Source of the DNA: Xanthostigma xanthostigma
Taxonomy: Eukaryota > Arthropoda > Insecta > Raphidioptera > Raphidiidae
Assembly (NCBI GenBank): GCA_963575645.1
Contig: OY754465.1
Span: forward strand, 58,303,901-58,367,900
Direction: 5' to 3'
DNA: 64,000 nt
The notes below the pieces were generated by a model, which worked only from the letters and a program-made list of their open reading frames with translations, was not told the origin of the DNA and did not search any database. Made by a program: the position numbers and the translations under genes. This document shows, piece by piece, positions 22,342 through 34,748 of this stretch. Every line of letters starts with the position of its first letter. Within the stretch, counting starts at the first letter, position 1.

Positions 22342-22634
22342 ATATAGTTTAAAAAAAGCTAAAAAACACGCTTTATATCGAACTAAAAAGTAAAAAATAT
22401 TTTTTTTTTAAATAAGCTTAAAACAATAATGAATAAAAAATACTAGTATTACCTATTGTGAAAAAAGCGTGGGGCGCTCGATGTACGAAAATGTGGAACA
22501 AAGCGCCCCACGCTTTTTTCACAATAATACTAGTATTTTTTATTCATTATTGTTTTAGGCTTATTTTTAAAAAAAATATTTTTTACTTTTTAGTTAGATA
22601 TAAAGCGTGTTTTTTATTTTTCTTTAAACTATAT
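22342..22634. repeat. Foldback with GCGCTCGATGTACG loop, copy 1
   Basis: Arms of more than 100 bp: ATATAGTTTAAAAAAAGC, AACACGCTTTATATCGAAC, TACTAGTATTA and AAAAAAGCGTGGGGCGC are all mirrored on the right. The loop holds TCGATGTACGAAAATGTGG. The same loop and arm blocks are present at 36875-37087. Confidence 0.9.
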
Positions 22635-23297
22635 CTATCTTTGTTGAACTTGGGGTTGATCCAGATCAACGCTTATTCCCAACGCTAATCGACGCTGCAA
22701 GAGACAACGCTAAACGGGGTACGCCTGTATACATATTATTCAGGGCGTTGTTTTGTATCGTGTTAATGTACACTGAATGAGTAAACACTTTGGGTGATAA
22801 AATCAAAGTCCCGAAAGCAAAACATGTAAATCATCCCTTTAGGAATCGTTATTGATGTTACACTAGAGAACTTTCGTATATATACACACAACACCCATCC
22901 CCCCGTCCCCTACGCGTTGCACCGTAACATTAAGCAACCCTTAGGGGAGGCTCCTTATCTTAAACCACATACTCTTCTCTATGTTAATCAAATATATGTA
23001 TACAGCTTCTTTTACTGAGTTTGTGAAATTTTAAGTTTGCAAAAAATGTACTTTCATTTAAATTTGGTCGGTGATGTTATTTCACGATATGTAAACTTAT
23101 AACGACGCCTTTTATTGTTAAATTAATTATCAGAGCTAGTCTCTATGTCTATTATTTTACCCATAGTATTATTAGTGTATTTGCCATAAGGCACTTACAC
23201 TATTGGCGTCGGTCGGATGGCGGGACCTAGGGGTCGGACCAAAATTTCTCGACGTTTCATAAGTTTCTAAGAAGTTTGGCACCATTTTTGGAAATGT
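22635..23297. other. No recognisable feature
   Basis: No gene or repeat end supported. Confidence 0.4.
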
Positions 23298-23899
<602 letters not shown>

Positions 23900-24000
23900 G
23901 CACTGCGACCCGAGTTTTTATTACTTGCTTTTACCTGTGATTCGTCCGCGTGGAATCAGTGTGTGCAATTGATATAATTGATAAAAAAAATTCATAAATT

Positions 24001-24290
24001 CAAGCAAGACGACCCTATAAACGAAGTTTTTCTTGTTTTACCATCTCTCGATACACGTGAGCAAGCCACATACAGCTGACCGAGCGAAGAAAAACATGGT
24101 TTTTCTAAATGAATGCCAGCAATTTTTAGTGTTTTCACCTGGGCTTTGTTTATATAGATATTTCGAAAGCAGTTTTTAATGGAAATTGTAATTCTTTAAA
24201 TTGAAAAGGCAAATACGTTGCTATAATTGGTATTCGCGCTATTTGCACGGTTTTAGTTCCAACCAAATGCGCCATTAGATGTTTCACATA
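24001..24290 (-). pseudogene. Helitron helicase (RepHel) C-terminal remnant
   Basis: The minus-strand translation gives RIPIIATYLPFQFKELQF, then after a frame change near 24150 INKAQVKTLKIAGIHLEKP and GQLYVACSRVSRDGKT. These match the last Pif1-type helicase motifs of Helitron RepHel proteins, where the known order is RIP..P...FPFKF...QFP, then INKSQGQT, then GQLYVACSRV. Rep, and the Walker motifs of the helicase, are not present; only about 95 codons survive. Downstream on the same strand CCACGCGGACGAATCAC resembles a Helitron 3' hairpin region. The upstream side is cut at the Helentron-like copy starting at 24291. Confidence 0.8.
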
Positions 24291-24490
24291 AAAAAAAAAT
24301 TGGTTGTCTGTAAAGTCAGTTTACGGACGATCGTTTTACGTGATAACGTATTCCGCTCGAATATCATATTTAATAATACATAACCTAAATTTTAGTAGCT
24401 GTCAGGCGGAACGTGACACATTCGGAACGTGACACTTTTTCGTGCATGCAGCCGGCGTTTCATCAATTTATAAGACGTTATCACGTGTTT
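24291..24490 (-). mobile_element. Helentron-like element, minimal copy 2
   Basis: Only about 200 bp. It has both end blocks of the family (minus strand ACACGTGATAACGTC... and ...ACGTTATCACGTAAAACGATC with the GTCCGTAAA hairpin), but the core is deleted. Confidence 0.65.
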
Positions 24491-24544
24491 TAGGAAAATT
24501 GAGAGATGATTCAGAGCTCGAGGTTCTCCATTCTTTATTTTAAC

Positions 24545-24735
24545 CCGACTATGGCGAAACCAAAAGAAAGGGTTATGAGTTTAGCAGCCTATGTGTGTTT
24601 GTATTTACGGATGTTCCACCGTAGCGCCTAAACTATTCACCCGTTTTAAGGTGTTAATCGATTCGTTATTATGGCTACATTTATTTATGAATTTTGATCC
24701 CAGAAGGGAGCAAATTGAAAACAAATAAAAAATAA
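24545..24735 (+). repeat. Dispersed repeat starting ACCCGACTATGGCG
   Basis: AACCCGACTATGGCGAAACC then GGGTTATGAG, and GATTCGTTATTATGGC, ATTTTGATCCCAGAAGGGAG. The latter block recurs inverted at about 32890-32955. Class unknown. Confidence 0.5.
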
Positions 24736-25283
24736 TTTCAAAAAAAAAAATAATAACTTGAATAAAAGAAAATACGTGTGGCACTCGGGGAATGCCGCGG
24801 TAAAGCTATTGCATATTCTTTTTAGGTCTTTAAGTTTTTCTTCTCTATAAAACGAAAATAGCTAGGTATAAATAGTGTAATTACACACCAAAACAATTAT
24901 TCTTTCAAAAAATTTGAACAAAAAGAACGATATTAAAAGAGTTTGATCATATAATTTCGCGCGATGTACATTTATATAGATATAATATCATATATACTTT
25001 CTCTGAACATAACCTAAATAATTTAGGTTATTTTTATAGCAGTATTATATATAAATTCATTTATACACAAATAAAGATAGAATCAGTTATGAGCAGTTAT
25101 GCAGTTATGAGCACACAAACACCGTGCCGAAGTCTGCCGAACTGAAACGACGTTAGGCGATGCGCGGCTGTCAACGACGTTCCGCTGTGGGTGTGGGTGT
25201 TAGGTTTTTTTTCGTTACGGAATTTCTTGATTCGGTCGCCGCGCTCAAAGCCCGCGATAGAAGCTATGCAATAGCTTCAAAAT

Positions 25284-25530
25284 AAAACCCGACTACTGAA
25301 AAGTATGAAACAAGAAAATATTGTCATCTGAGGATAGCCGTGGTGGTATGCCATCTCGTATATAATGCGAGGCCCCTCTAGATGTATAGTGTGATGCACT
25401 TTGCGCTGGAGCTTATGATCGCTTACTACTGTTAAAATGTAATGTTTTGTTAGGGTAGGTGGCATATAACCACGGCTATCCTCAGATGAGATTATTTTCT
25501 TGTTTCATACTTTTCAGTAGTCGGGTTTTA
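25284..25530. repeat. Foldback with AAAACCCGACTACTG ends
   Basis: AAAACCCGACTACTGAAAAG, AACAAGAAAATA, ATCTGAGGATAGCCGTGG and GGCATATAACC-type blocks are mirrored to CAGTAGTCGGGTTTT, with a centre near 25405. Confidence 0.9.
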
Positions 25531-26038
25531 GTTAAATCAATCGGTATACTGAAACTTTTGTAAAAATCTTCACCCGCTCTTAGCCGATAAGTTTTTTTTT
25601 GCATTAGGTATGCACGCCTGTGTGACAAATGCATAATGGCATACTTGCATTAAGTTCAAGTTTTTTACAGCGAATGCTTTTTAAGCTTCTTATAGTTTGA
25701 AAGATATAGTTGTTATTAAGTTGCGGGAAAAAGGTAAACAAACTGTAGCGCCTGTTCAACGTCAAAAAGCACGTTTTAAGAATAAAGCTAGAGACTCATA
25801 ACGGCAATGTGAACGTTGCGACGTGACTAAATAACTGATCTAACGTTAGCAACAGATTGTTTTTGTCTCAATATCATAAATTTTTCATTTAGCCACTTCA
25901 GTTCTCGTCCTGTGTTCCTCGTAAGATTGTTGTTAAATGATTCAAACTGCGCGCCTTTTTGCGCGCCACTCGACGCGCAGACAGGAAAGAGACAGCAGCG
26001 AGAAGAAAAGATACGTGGGTCGAACGGGATTGGACAGA
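25531..26038. other. No recognisable feature
   Basis: A short C/A-rich frame near 25830-26120 shows no domain and runs into the next element. Confidence 0.4.
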
Positions 26039-26458
26039 CCGCTGCACATGAGGCTAGAAACACTGCTTTGACTTCTGCTGGCCAGTAGACTAATTGGTAT
26101 GAGGCTGGAAATGACGTCACTGCGGGCTCGCCTGCTAGCTCACAAGATAGATTTTAAAATTAGAACATGGGCTAATTTTTTTGCTAGGTTCACTGCTTGA
26201 GTAAAAACCAATCTGGAAATCTTGTCACGTGGGCGACATGAATAAACGCCCACAAACAAACATGGCGTCATTCTACTCACAGTCGGACAACAGACACGAT
26301 TTGCTTTGTGTGCACCAGATCTATCGACAAAACAAGATTGAGAAGACGTCTCGTGTGAAGCGAGCACATAAAAGCAGTTAAGAAAAACAGCGCTAGAAAA
26401 CTAGTAGTCAGATCTAGCAAGGAATCTAGCGGCAAATCCAGCCTCGTGTGCAGCGGCC
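26039..26458. mobile_element. TIR element of the CACACGAGGCT family, uninterrupted copy
   Basis: CCGCTGCACATGAGGCTAG at the left mirrors CAGCCTCGTGTGCAGCGG at the right. About 420 bp and non-coding. Reference copy for the split element at 2144-3450. Class unresolved. Confidence 0.75.
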
Positions 26459-26833
26459 TTTAAGCTCGAAAAATATTATATTACTTTTTGCTCCATCCCT
26501 ACAAAATGGCTGCCTTTCGTGCCTACATAGCGGTGGTAAAATGATTTCGCACTAATACGTATAAAACAAGAGAAAATCGATTTTACGAATCTAATAGTAA
26601 TTTCTCTGTCAGTTGTCATTTAAATCAATATGTGCAACAGAAACAGCAATACGTAGAAGTTTATAATAGAAACTAATGTGGCGAAACCTGAACTGTCAAA
26701 TAATATTGATGTGAAAATCAGCTATTTTATAGGAGATACATGCAAAACATGTAGATAGCACATATCGTAATGATATTATTATTCGCTTGTTACCTTTATT
26801 TACGAACGAGACACATAATATTATGTATTTATA
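26459..26833. other. No recognisable feature
   Basis: Spacer with nothing supported. Confidence 0.4.
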
Positions 26834-27761
26834 CAGTGTAAACTCTATATAGCGACACTCACGGGACTGTGCACTTTGTGGCGTTATTGAGAGTTGTCGT
26901 TAAATGGAGAAAAGAAATAATCCATTAAATTTTTTTTGATTATAATATGTATTTACTCATAATATATAAAATTTACAACTGACCAACAAACATTCAAACT
27001 ATCACAAAGCAGCTGAACTAAACATATGACAGATATAATCCCAATAGATAAAAGAACGAATTTCTTAGAATCTTCGATACACGTGATGCCGTCAACAAAG
27101 CAACAAACTAACAAACAAGTACTGTTTGTTGCATAATGATGACGTATTGTTGTTGTTATTTAAAGTGGGTGTGTCGTTAGAGTGTATCATTGTATGAGCA
27201 ACGAGGTAAACCAGCTTTCAGTAATTTCGACGTTAAGGAGGTTGGCGTTATTAACCGACTTCAACAAAAAGGAGGAGGTTCTATGTTCGTCTGTATATTT
27301 TTTTTTTTATGTATGTTCACCGATTTCTCCGTCAATTATGAACCGATTTTCAAAAATTTTTTTTTATTCGAAAGAGTGCATCTCAGAGGTGGTCCCATCG
27401 GAACCAAGTCAGGATCTGATGGTGGAATCCGGAGAAATCGAGGGAAACTCTCAAATTTCAAAGACACATAATGTGTTTTATGTATGTTCACCGATTTTTA
27501 GTATTAGATTAACACTAAAAAGAGAAAAATAAAATATTTTTAACAAAAAAATTGAACCGACTTCACACTAAAAAGTAAAAAATAATTGCGTATTGAAATG
27601 TTTTGGAGTCGGTGTAGTTCTCGGAATAGATTTCATTTTGGCTGACACCGACTCCAAAACATTTCAACACGCAATTATTTTTTACTTTTTAGTGTGAAGT
27701 CGGTTCAATTTTTTTGTTAAAAATATTTTATATCGAGTGACGTTAAATGAAGTTTACACTG
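26834..27761. mobile_element. pogo-like element, GTGTAAACT family, copy 2
   Basis: TA / CAGTGTAAACTCTATATAGC at the left and GAAGTTTACACTG / TA at the right are clear inverted termini with TA duplication. It shares GGACTGTGCACTTTGTGGCG with copy 1. It contains an ACCGACTTCAACAAAAAGG repeat and a nested foldback. No transposase frame. Confidence 0.8.
27530..27732. repeat. Foldback nested in pogo-like copy 2
   Basis: TAAAATATTTTTAACAAAAA, TTGAACCGACTTCACACT, AAAAAGTAAAAAATAATTGC and ATGTTTTGGAGTCGGTG are mirrored on the right; the loop is TAGTTCTCGGAATAG... . Its arms share ACTAAAAAGTAAAAA with the foldbacks at 22342 and 36875, but the loop differs. Confidence 0.9.
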
Positions 27762-28587
27762 TATTACCACAAATTCACAATAAACAGTATTTCATATTGG
27801 ATATAATCTTTTCCGGTTTTATGATTGGCGAACTGAGGTTTCGGTTGCGTTTTCTTTTTAGATTGTTAACTTCGTTAACAAGGAAACAATCAGCATAATA
27901 TTTAACCGTATGACAGTAATTGCTTATACATATGTATGCAACATCCTCATTACCTTTTTAACTCAGTTACAATGTTTTTTTTCCTTTGTCAAACCGACAT
28001 TTGAATAATTGTAAACAACAGGTATACAGAAATATGAGTTCTTGAAAAGGAAAATAACCATGATGTAATGCATAAATGCGTTAAGCTTCCCGATACTGAC
28101 ATAAAAATGAGATTTTCGCTCTTTCGGATCACGTGCACTTTGGTTCAGGCGCCAAATTCAAAGTGGCTAATTTTGGCACTGTGACTTAGAAACATGAAGT
28201 TTGATTACAATTAAAGTTAGAATGCAACAAAAGCGGTGTTTTCTTTAGTTCCATAGCTACTGTGAAAATCATTAATGCATTACAGAAAATCGTTCCACTT
28301 AAAATGCAACATACCCCGAAAAATAAAATTTTAATTAAAAAATTGTTAATTGCAATACGTTTTTAAAAAGATCACCATTAACGACTAAATTGCAATGTTC
28401 CCTCTAATTCGCTGACTACGCGCTACAAAAGTATATGGGAGCAAAAATGTTCAAAACGGATGTAAAACTTTGCAAGTCGGTGAGGGGAAGGGGGCTGCTC
28501 CTGTGTTTGTGCTTGAAATCAAAAGTTTTTTTTTAATAAATGCTCTTGAAAATTACATTTTAAAGCATTTTATTAACACACAACGAT
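27762..28587. other. No recognisable feature
   Basis: AT-rich; nothing supported. Confidence 0.4.
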
Positions 28588-28690
28588 TGTGTCCACCATG
28601 GAAATAACTGTGTCACCGTGGACATACTTGTATCCTCCGTGGACATAACTGTATCCACCGTGGATATAACAGTATCCACTGTGCTTATAT
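28588..28690. repeat. Minisatellite, about 21-bp unit
   Basis: About five imperfect units of the type GTATCCACCGTGGACATAACT. A minus-strand frame reads through it as repeated YVHGGY-like peptides, but nothing supports translation. Confidence 0.85.
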
Positions 28691-29840
28691 AACTTATTAC
28701 ACTGGTTTAATCGATATAAAATAGCTACTAGACCATTAAAGATGGAACGAAATAACAGTTGTAGCAAATTCCAAAAATTATTTGTACACAGTTGTTTTTT
28801 GTTGAAGAGTCGAGACACGTGTTATTTATTTCTGTAAGGTAATTAATTTTTTGCTTTTCATCAAAATTTTAGAGTTACATTTTAACTATAAAGAATAATG
28901 TTAACCGGTTGTTTTCAAATACTAGATAAATAACAGTTTCACCTGCCCCAAAAAATACTATTTTTGTTCATCAAATAATATGACACCATGAAGTTGAAGC
29001 AGGTACCACCCACCCATCATTCATTTGTTTATAAGTTTCTGTATAAAGTTGTTATAAAGTCGCAAGCATCGTCGACATTCAGCTTTCAACACAAATTTAC
29101 ATACTAACACAAATCTAAAAAAAAAACTGTTTCAAATATTTACATTGCAAATTTGTGAACCTATTCAAATCAGTAAACCCAACGCAGTGACGCTTTTGCG
29201 AATTTAAACGAAAGTGTACGAATCGTTCGAAATACGGAACGATCCGACTATTTTGTTCAAATAGTATTTCAATTTTTAATTAAATTATTAGGACCAATTA
29301 ATAAATTCTCTTCTCAGTTGGTTAAATTGCCTCCATTTCTTTTTTTTTTGTTTAATGATAAACTTAACCTCAAAACGGAAATTCCAAACGATCGTGCTTT
29401 GTTCAATTTAAATTATTGTTTTTCAATTATAGTCGAACTTATATATTTTCAAATTGATGGGAGTAATCGACTCACGTATTTTCAATTTCTCCTTGATCTT
29501 CCGCTTCGGGGCAGACCAATCAGAAAACACCTTTATTAAATTTGAGGTTAAACTTGTCAAACGTATTTTTCTAATGGCTGAGCAGCGTAGTACGAGACAA
29601 TTTAAAAATATGGTAGTAAAATCGGCTAAAAATAGATGCTGTTGAAAATACATAAATCGGATACATGAATCGTCATCAAGGGGAGAGAAGCAGCGGGTAA
29701 TCTCTATAATATATAGTAACGGATTACAAAATCCACATACTGCGAGAGTTTTTTTTTTTAATGAATTATACAGACGTTATCTCAATTAATACGTATAATT
29801 AAAATCGTAACTTAGTTTGTAATTGAACAGTTTTTAAGAT
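28691..29840. other. No recognisable feature
   Basis: No supported gene. Overlapping 60-76-codon frames on both strands near 29320-29650 show no domains. Confidence 0.4.
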
Positions 29841-30031
29841 TCCTAGAGCGAAAGCTACATAAATAAAACGTCTGCTAATCTCCGCAGTGACTGGACCGAT
29901 TTTGACGAGACTTTTACTGGCAGATAGCTGATGCTACAAGGAGTAACTTGGCTACTTTTATTTTAGAAAAATAATTAGGGTTCGCGCAAAAAAATATATG
30001 CCACGCGGACAATGTCGCGGATTACAGCTAG
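29841..30031 (+). mobile_element. Helitron-like 3' portion
   Basis: CTGCTAATCTCCGCAGTGAC early and CCACGCGGACAATGTCGCGG at the end, then ATTACAG CTAG + T. GCGGAC/GTCGC form the hairpin about 10 bases before CTAG that Helitrons require. The 5' end was not located. Confidence 0.6.
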
Positions 30032-30454
30032 TATAAAATAAAAATATGCGCTGTGCATTATGAAATATTTAATAACTGAAGCTACGTCATATAAAGCCAC
30101 ATTTAAATAAACGATAGTGTAGTAGGTACTTATATTTACTTCATTGAAATAATTTTATAACATAGAAGATTAAATATTATGTCAACCGTTCTGACAAATC
30201 AAACTAGTAAAAGCAAATTGAAAATCCTTAGCAATATATTTCATTAAATCGTATAAAAGATTTTCTGTGATTCGCAAACCAATTCATTTTAATGATTTGC
30301 CAAAGGCAAACGTTAGTTTCACTAGAACCATTGAAATAGTCGTTTACGTATCTAGGATTTAACGTTTAAATGGCACTGTGTTGAAACGCAAGTCAGCGAG
30401 TTTTAACAATCACAAGAGCTAAAATATATTATATTATTTATTTCATTTTTATAA

Positions 30455-30984
30455 TAGTGATGTGCCGGATCGTTAATAATGTATATCTGCGGATACGGAT
30501 CTGAATACGGATATTTGGTTTCAAGATCCGCGGATACGGATACGGATCTTAACTTTCTTAGAGTATGTGGCGGTAAATATTGCACATCGACCTTTGGAAA
30601 GAGACTATCTGTTATGGGAAAAAGTTATTATGACCTCTTTAAGAGTTAACTCTCATAACAGATTGTCTCTTTCCAAAAATCCATGTGCAATATCTCATTA
30701 TAAAGATAGTTTTTTAGTACCTTTGAGTTATGTACTATTGTTATGGTACTCATTACGATAAATGTTTGCAATATAAAGATGCCAAATACGATTTTAAAAA
30801 ATAAAAAATAATCTGAATGGAATTTAACAGTTTTTCATTATTACCTAATCACCATTATATATAAAATTTCATCTATGAATTGATAATTAATAAGGTAAAA
30901 GATCCGCCAAATACTAACGGATACGGATACGGATCTTTCTTTTCCCTCGGATATCCGCGGATACGGATATTCGGCACATCACTA
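30455..30984. mobile_element. hAT-type short element with exact 8-bp duplication
   Basis: Bracketed by TTTTATAA at 30447-30454 and 30985-30992. Termini TAGTGATGTGCCG and CGGCACATCACTA are inverted. Both subterminal zones hold many GGATACGGATA/ATCCGCGGAT units, and the centre (30579-30691) is a long palindrome with GAAAGAGAC..ATCTGTTATG arms. An 8-bp duplication plus short TIR indicates hAT. No transposase. Confidence 0.88.
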
Positions 30985-30992
30985 TTTTATAA

Positions 30993-31918
30993 TTATAACA
31001 AAGAAGTACCTTTTACATTTTTATTGTTGTAAATAAATATTTACCACCACAACAAAGGGCAGTTTTGTTACAATACGAAATAAACAGATGGAACGGTAAC
31101 AAATAAAGAGTTAAATGTCCCCATTAAACAATACTTTTATAAACCTCGTATACATCCATTTTTTCCTTTTTTATTTTCACCTTCTCAATGTTCTGTCTCA
31201 TAATCAGTTTCTTCGCTTGAAAAAGTAGGTATACGTAACTAATAACTTCGTTCTTTCCAGCCGACTTCAACTGTTTGTAGGCTGACTCTGTTTATTTTTT
31301 ATTGAATATACAAATTGCACTCTGTCTTTCTGGTATCCTGTCTCTCTTTCGCTTTGTGCGTTCTTATTAATTTACTTTTTGTTGTCTCTGAGTTGGTACG
31401 CCGGAGCTGCCACCCTTTGGTGTATAATTTTATGCGTCAACAATCAACCACAATGTACCTTCCTTTTATCTCCCACTCCAACACACCTCCTCAGATTCTG
31501 TATACCTAATTACTGTTAAGTCTGATAAACAGCTAATTTCCAACTGGCTATAGGAGATTTTAATCAGAAAACATAACAAGTTATAAAACAACTCGTGTTT
31601 TAAATTAACCAAAGGATCGAAAATAATTTTTGCACGACTTCCTATATAAAATAGCTGCTTTTCAGTCCTGTATTCGCTATGCGACCGTGCGCACTTAGCG
31701 GCGAAAGCTGGCATTTTTACGGCACATGTACTTTGATGTTGCAAATAGCGAATACCAATCGTAAAATGACACATTTTACACTAGCTGTTAATTCGCACAC
31801 ATTATTATATTCGTTTTAACGAGGGGAAGTGCACAATATAAAATGTGTCATCTCGATGTGTGCTAATTAACAGACTCAAATCAGTACCACAAGTTTTTCC
31901 CTTCCCGACTATTTAGGT
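30993..31918. other. Mostly unassigned; diffuse inverted repeat near 31770-31875
   Basis: CTAGCTGTTAATTCGCACAC and TGTGTGCTAATTAACAG are inverted across about 100 bp. No gene recognised. Confidence 0.45.
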
Positions 31919-32226
31919 ATAATACGCGCCACGAATCTAAAAGACTCGGAAGTTAGATGCAAATGCGTGCTTGCGCTTGTACAGTCTGTTGAAAAACTAC
32001 AAACTCGCAACTCAGCAAAACTAAAATAGCAATAACAACTTGACAATAGCGTACTCGACTGTACTTTAAAGCAGGAAAGTGACAAAGGCAACGAGCGATC
32101 ACGGCCAATCACCGATGAGCGCACGTAGCTGGGAGGTAGTGGGAGTATCAACGGCTCTAAAATGTGCCTTTGCGACGCTGTTTGTGACTAACTTTCGAAC
32201 CTTTTAGATCCGTGGCGCGTATTATA
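31919..32226. mobile_element. Short TIR element, ATAATACGCGCCACG ends
   Basis: ATAATACGCGCCACGAATCT, AAAAG, GGAAGTTAG at the left mirror CTAACTTTC, CTTTTAGATCCGTGGCGCGT, ATTAT at the right. About 308 bp; an internal minus-strand frame of 80 codons spans it but shows no domain. Confidence 0.7.
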
Positions 32227-32339
32227 TAATATTATATGAGTATACGATTTCAGGAGAAATCCGTATAAGAACCTCAATAACGTTCAAGCTTAAAAATTTA
32301 ATTAATTACGGTCGAATTTCGATCATTAGGTAATGTTAT

Positions 32340-32414
32340 AATTGGAAAAGGCCAGAGCGTGGTTATAGCACAACAAACGGTTGTGCTATAACCACGCCCT
32401 GGCCCTTTCCAATT
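32340..32414. repeat. 35-bp hairpin
   Basis: AATTGGAAAAGGCCAGAGCG and TGGTTATAGCACAAC are mirrored after a 5-base loop, with about two mismatches. Confidence 0.93.
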
Positions 32415-33289
32415 TTAATATTACTATGCGAACGTAGATTTGAGAATGACAGTTAAATATGATACTTTGTTCTATTTTATGATAAAGCAGTTAAAGTACA
32501 TTCGTAACAATCGTTAAAAATTCTCATATTTTTCCTTATTTACATATTTAATTTAAGACTGCATGGAGTTTTCATAAATACATTTTGAGTAATAAAAATG
32601 TATGCAGAGTCAGCACTTTTCCTTAAATTGGGTTTTATGCTATGCACATTTTTTATTTTAGATATAAGAAAAAGAAAATTTCTGAAAACGCATAGAATTA
32701 ATTTTTATCTTAGGTGATGTAGATATATGAACCTTCACAGAAGTGAGTCTTAATGAAATAGAAATAGGCAGAGTTGCTAACTCCTAAAATATTTCCCCCC
32801 AGCTACAAGATGAAATATCCCTAAAAATCCCCTAAAACAATATTTGTTATACTTTGAAAATTTTTTTATATCTAATTTATGTCCCCTCTGGGACCAAATT
32901 TCAAAAATAAATGTAGCCTATGTTATCCGGGCCATAATAACGAATCGATTGACACCTTATTTATCAAAATAGTAGTTCACTCGTGAAACGGCTTTTCTTA
33001 GGAATTTAATAAAATTAAAGTATATATCTACCTAATGTTAATAAAAGTGCCTTAGACTTAATTTGAAAAAATGTGAATTTTTTCACTCTCTGCAAAACGA
33101 GATATTAACAACCAAAATGTAATAATTAACATGCTGGAGGTACCTATACCGCGTATAAAGAAAACAATTACATCCCAAAATATCTCCAAAACGGTTCTAT
33201 TAGTATATTTCTTGAAAAACCTCTGAACTTTTTACCGTTTTTGTTAAAAAAAATAGATTTTTAAAATAAAAATATTTTATTGTACTTGC
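32415..33289. other. Unassigned, with a repeat fragment at about 32890-32955
   Basis: CCTCTGGGACCAAATTTC and GCCATAATAACGAATCGATT are the inverse of sequence in the repeat at 24545-24735. The rest is AT-rich without features. Confidence 0.45.
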
Positions 33290-33408
33290 AATTGTAATTG
33301 TAGAGTGTATCTGTATATTAAAACTTATATTTGTGGGGTACAGTCTACTTGTAATTGTATAGGAGTGTATCTGTATATTATTAAAGCTTATATTTATACC
33401 CAGTCTCT
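33290..33408. repeat. Tandem duplication, about 60-bp unit
   Basis: TGTAATTGTA followed by GAGTGTATCTGTATATTA occurs near 33291 and 33350; both continue to A(A/G)CTTATATTT. Confidence 0.8.
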
Positions 33409-33926
33409 TAAAAAAACGCACGGAAAATCTTTAACTGTTCGTACGCTACATTTTTGTCTACGACTGTCGCGAGTGAACTACCTTAATTGGATGTTAAATA
33501 TATGTATAATAAGTATAGCAGAATCAATCGTATTGAAAAATAAACAAATAAATAACGGAAATATCATAAAAATTATTTATATCGTCAGTTAATAAAAAAT
33601 ATTTATACTTTTTTTAACAATCATGTCGATGGCAAAAAATAATAATGAATGACTGTCTGCCGGTCTTTGAATTTATGAAATAAACAAATAGAAAAGTCCG
33701 TAAATAAGTACCTCTACACATGAAACATAGCTTCGATATCCGATAGTCGTTTGAATATATTTTCTCTGTTATTTAAATTAGTATTTTTTATTAATATCGC
33801 AAAATGTATTTAAAGATCAACTTAGCTTTTTAAATAAATTTTTAGTAATGGGCAATATTTTTGTAATATTGGGAAACACGTTTCGATTTTTTGTTTTCTG
33901 TCGAAACCAGGGTTATATAACCTTAA

Positions 33927-34607
33927 GGAGGTTGATCCGTTACAGTCCCAATCAAAAGTAAGTCGAATTCTAAATGGGAACTTTTCCATAATTTTTACAA
34001 AAGGTTATAAGTCGATGATACCAATAAATTATTGTCATAAATAAATATTTTTTTTAATATTATTTAATTATTTCTAACTTTTGAATTTTTTGTACAAAGT
34101 TAGGTTAAAAAAAATAAATTTATGTAAATATCTGTGTTTTACATATTTTTTGCAGTAAATAATTAATAAAAGAAATTAGAAGTAATAAAAATTAATATTA
34201 AATCATTAAAAAGTTGAAAAGTCAGTTAAAATTGTTAAAATTGTCAAGAATAAAAGTCTATAATCGAAAAGTGCTAATGTTTAATAATTTTTTTTATTGA
34301 CTAAAAGTCTAATAATTAAATTGGAAAAAAAATATTAAAATATGCGTAAGACATCGATGCTTTACATAGTTAGTTTTCGGAACTGCTGACAATATTTGGT
34401 TATTTGCAAAAAATTAAAATGAGCAGTTTGCATGCTAGGTTGACATATTTTCTATAAGAGTACATGTAAAAGTTTTTATTAATTTTTAACTTTATAAATC
34501 TCCTAATGATTTTGGATTTTTTACAGAAAATGTTGTCATAAAAAAATCTATTAAAAAAACTTTATTTCATATTTTTTTCATTATCTTCGTAAAACGGCTC
34601 AACCTCC
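33927..34607 (+). mobile_element. TTAA-flanked TIR element, copy 1
   Basis: TTAA at 33923-33926 and 34608-34611. Termini GGAGGTTGATCCGTT and AACGGCTCAACCTCC are inverted with one mismatch. 681 bp, AT-rich, non-coding. TTAA targets point to piggyBac-type mobilisation. Copy 2 lies inverted at 40988-41685. Confidence 0.85.
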
Positions 34608-34666
34608 TTAATATCAATGAGTCTGACAAAAACCTGTAACAAAAGCTGCCTCCAATATCTCTGCGT

Positions 34667-34748
34667 CTGCAGTACAGAACATTTTTGATCCAATGCGGTC
34701 CAGTGTCTAGTCACTAGACCATTGGATCAAAATTGTTCTGTACTGCAG
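34667..34748. repeat. 32-34-bp hairpin
   Basis: CTGCAGTACAGAACA, TTGATCCAATG and GGTC mirror GACC, ATTGGATCAA and TGTTCTGTACTGCAG around CAGTGTCTAGTCACTA. Confidence 0.93.

Noticed and set aside
25827..26367. 75- and 97-codon minus-strand frames
   Set aside because: They run through the CACACGAGGCT TIR element and change with each copy; no domain.
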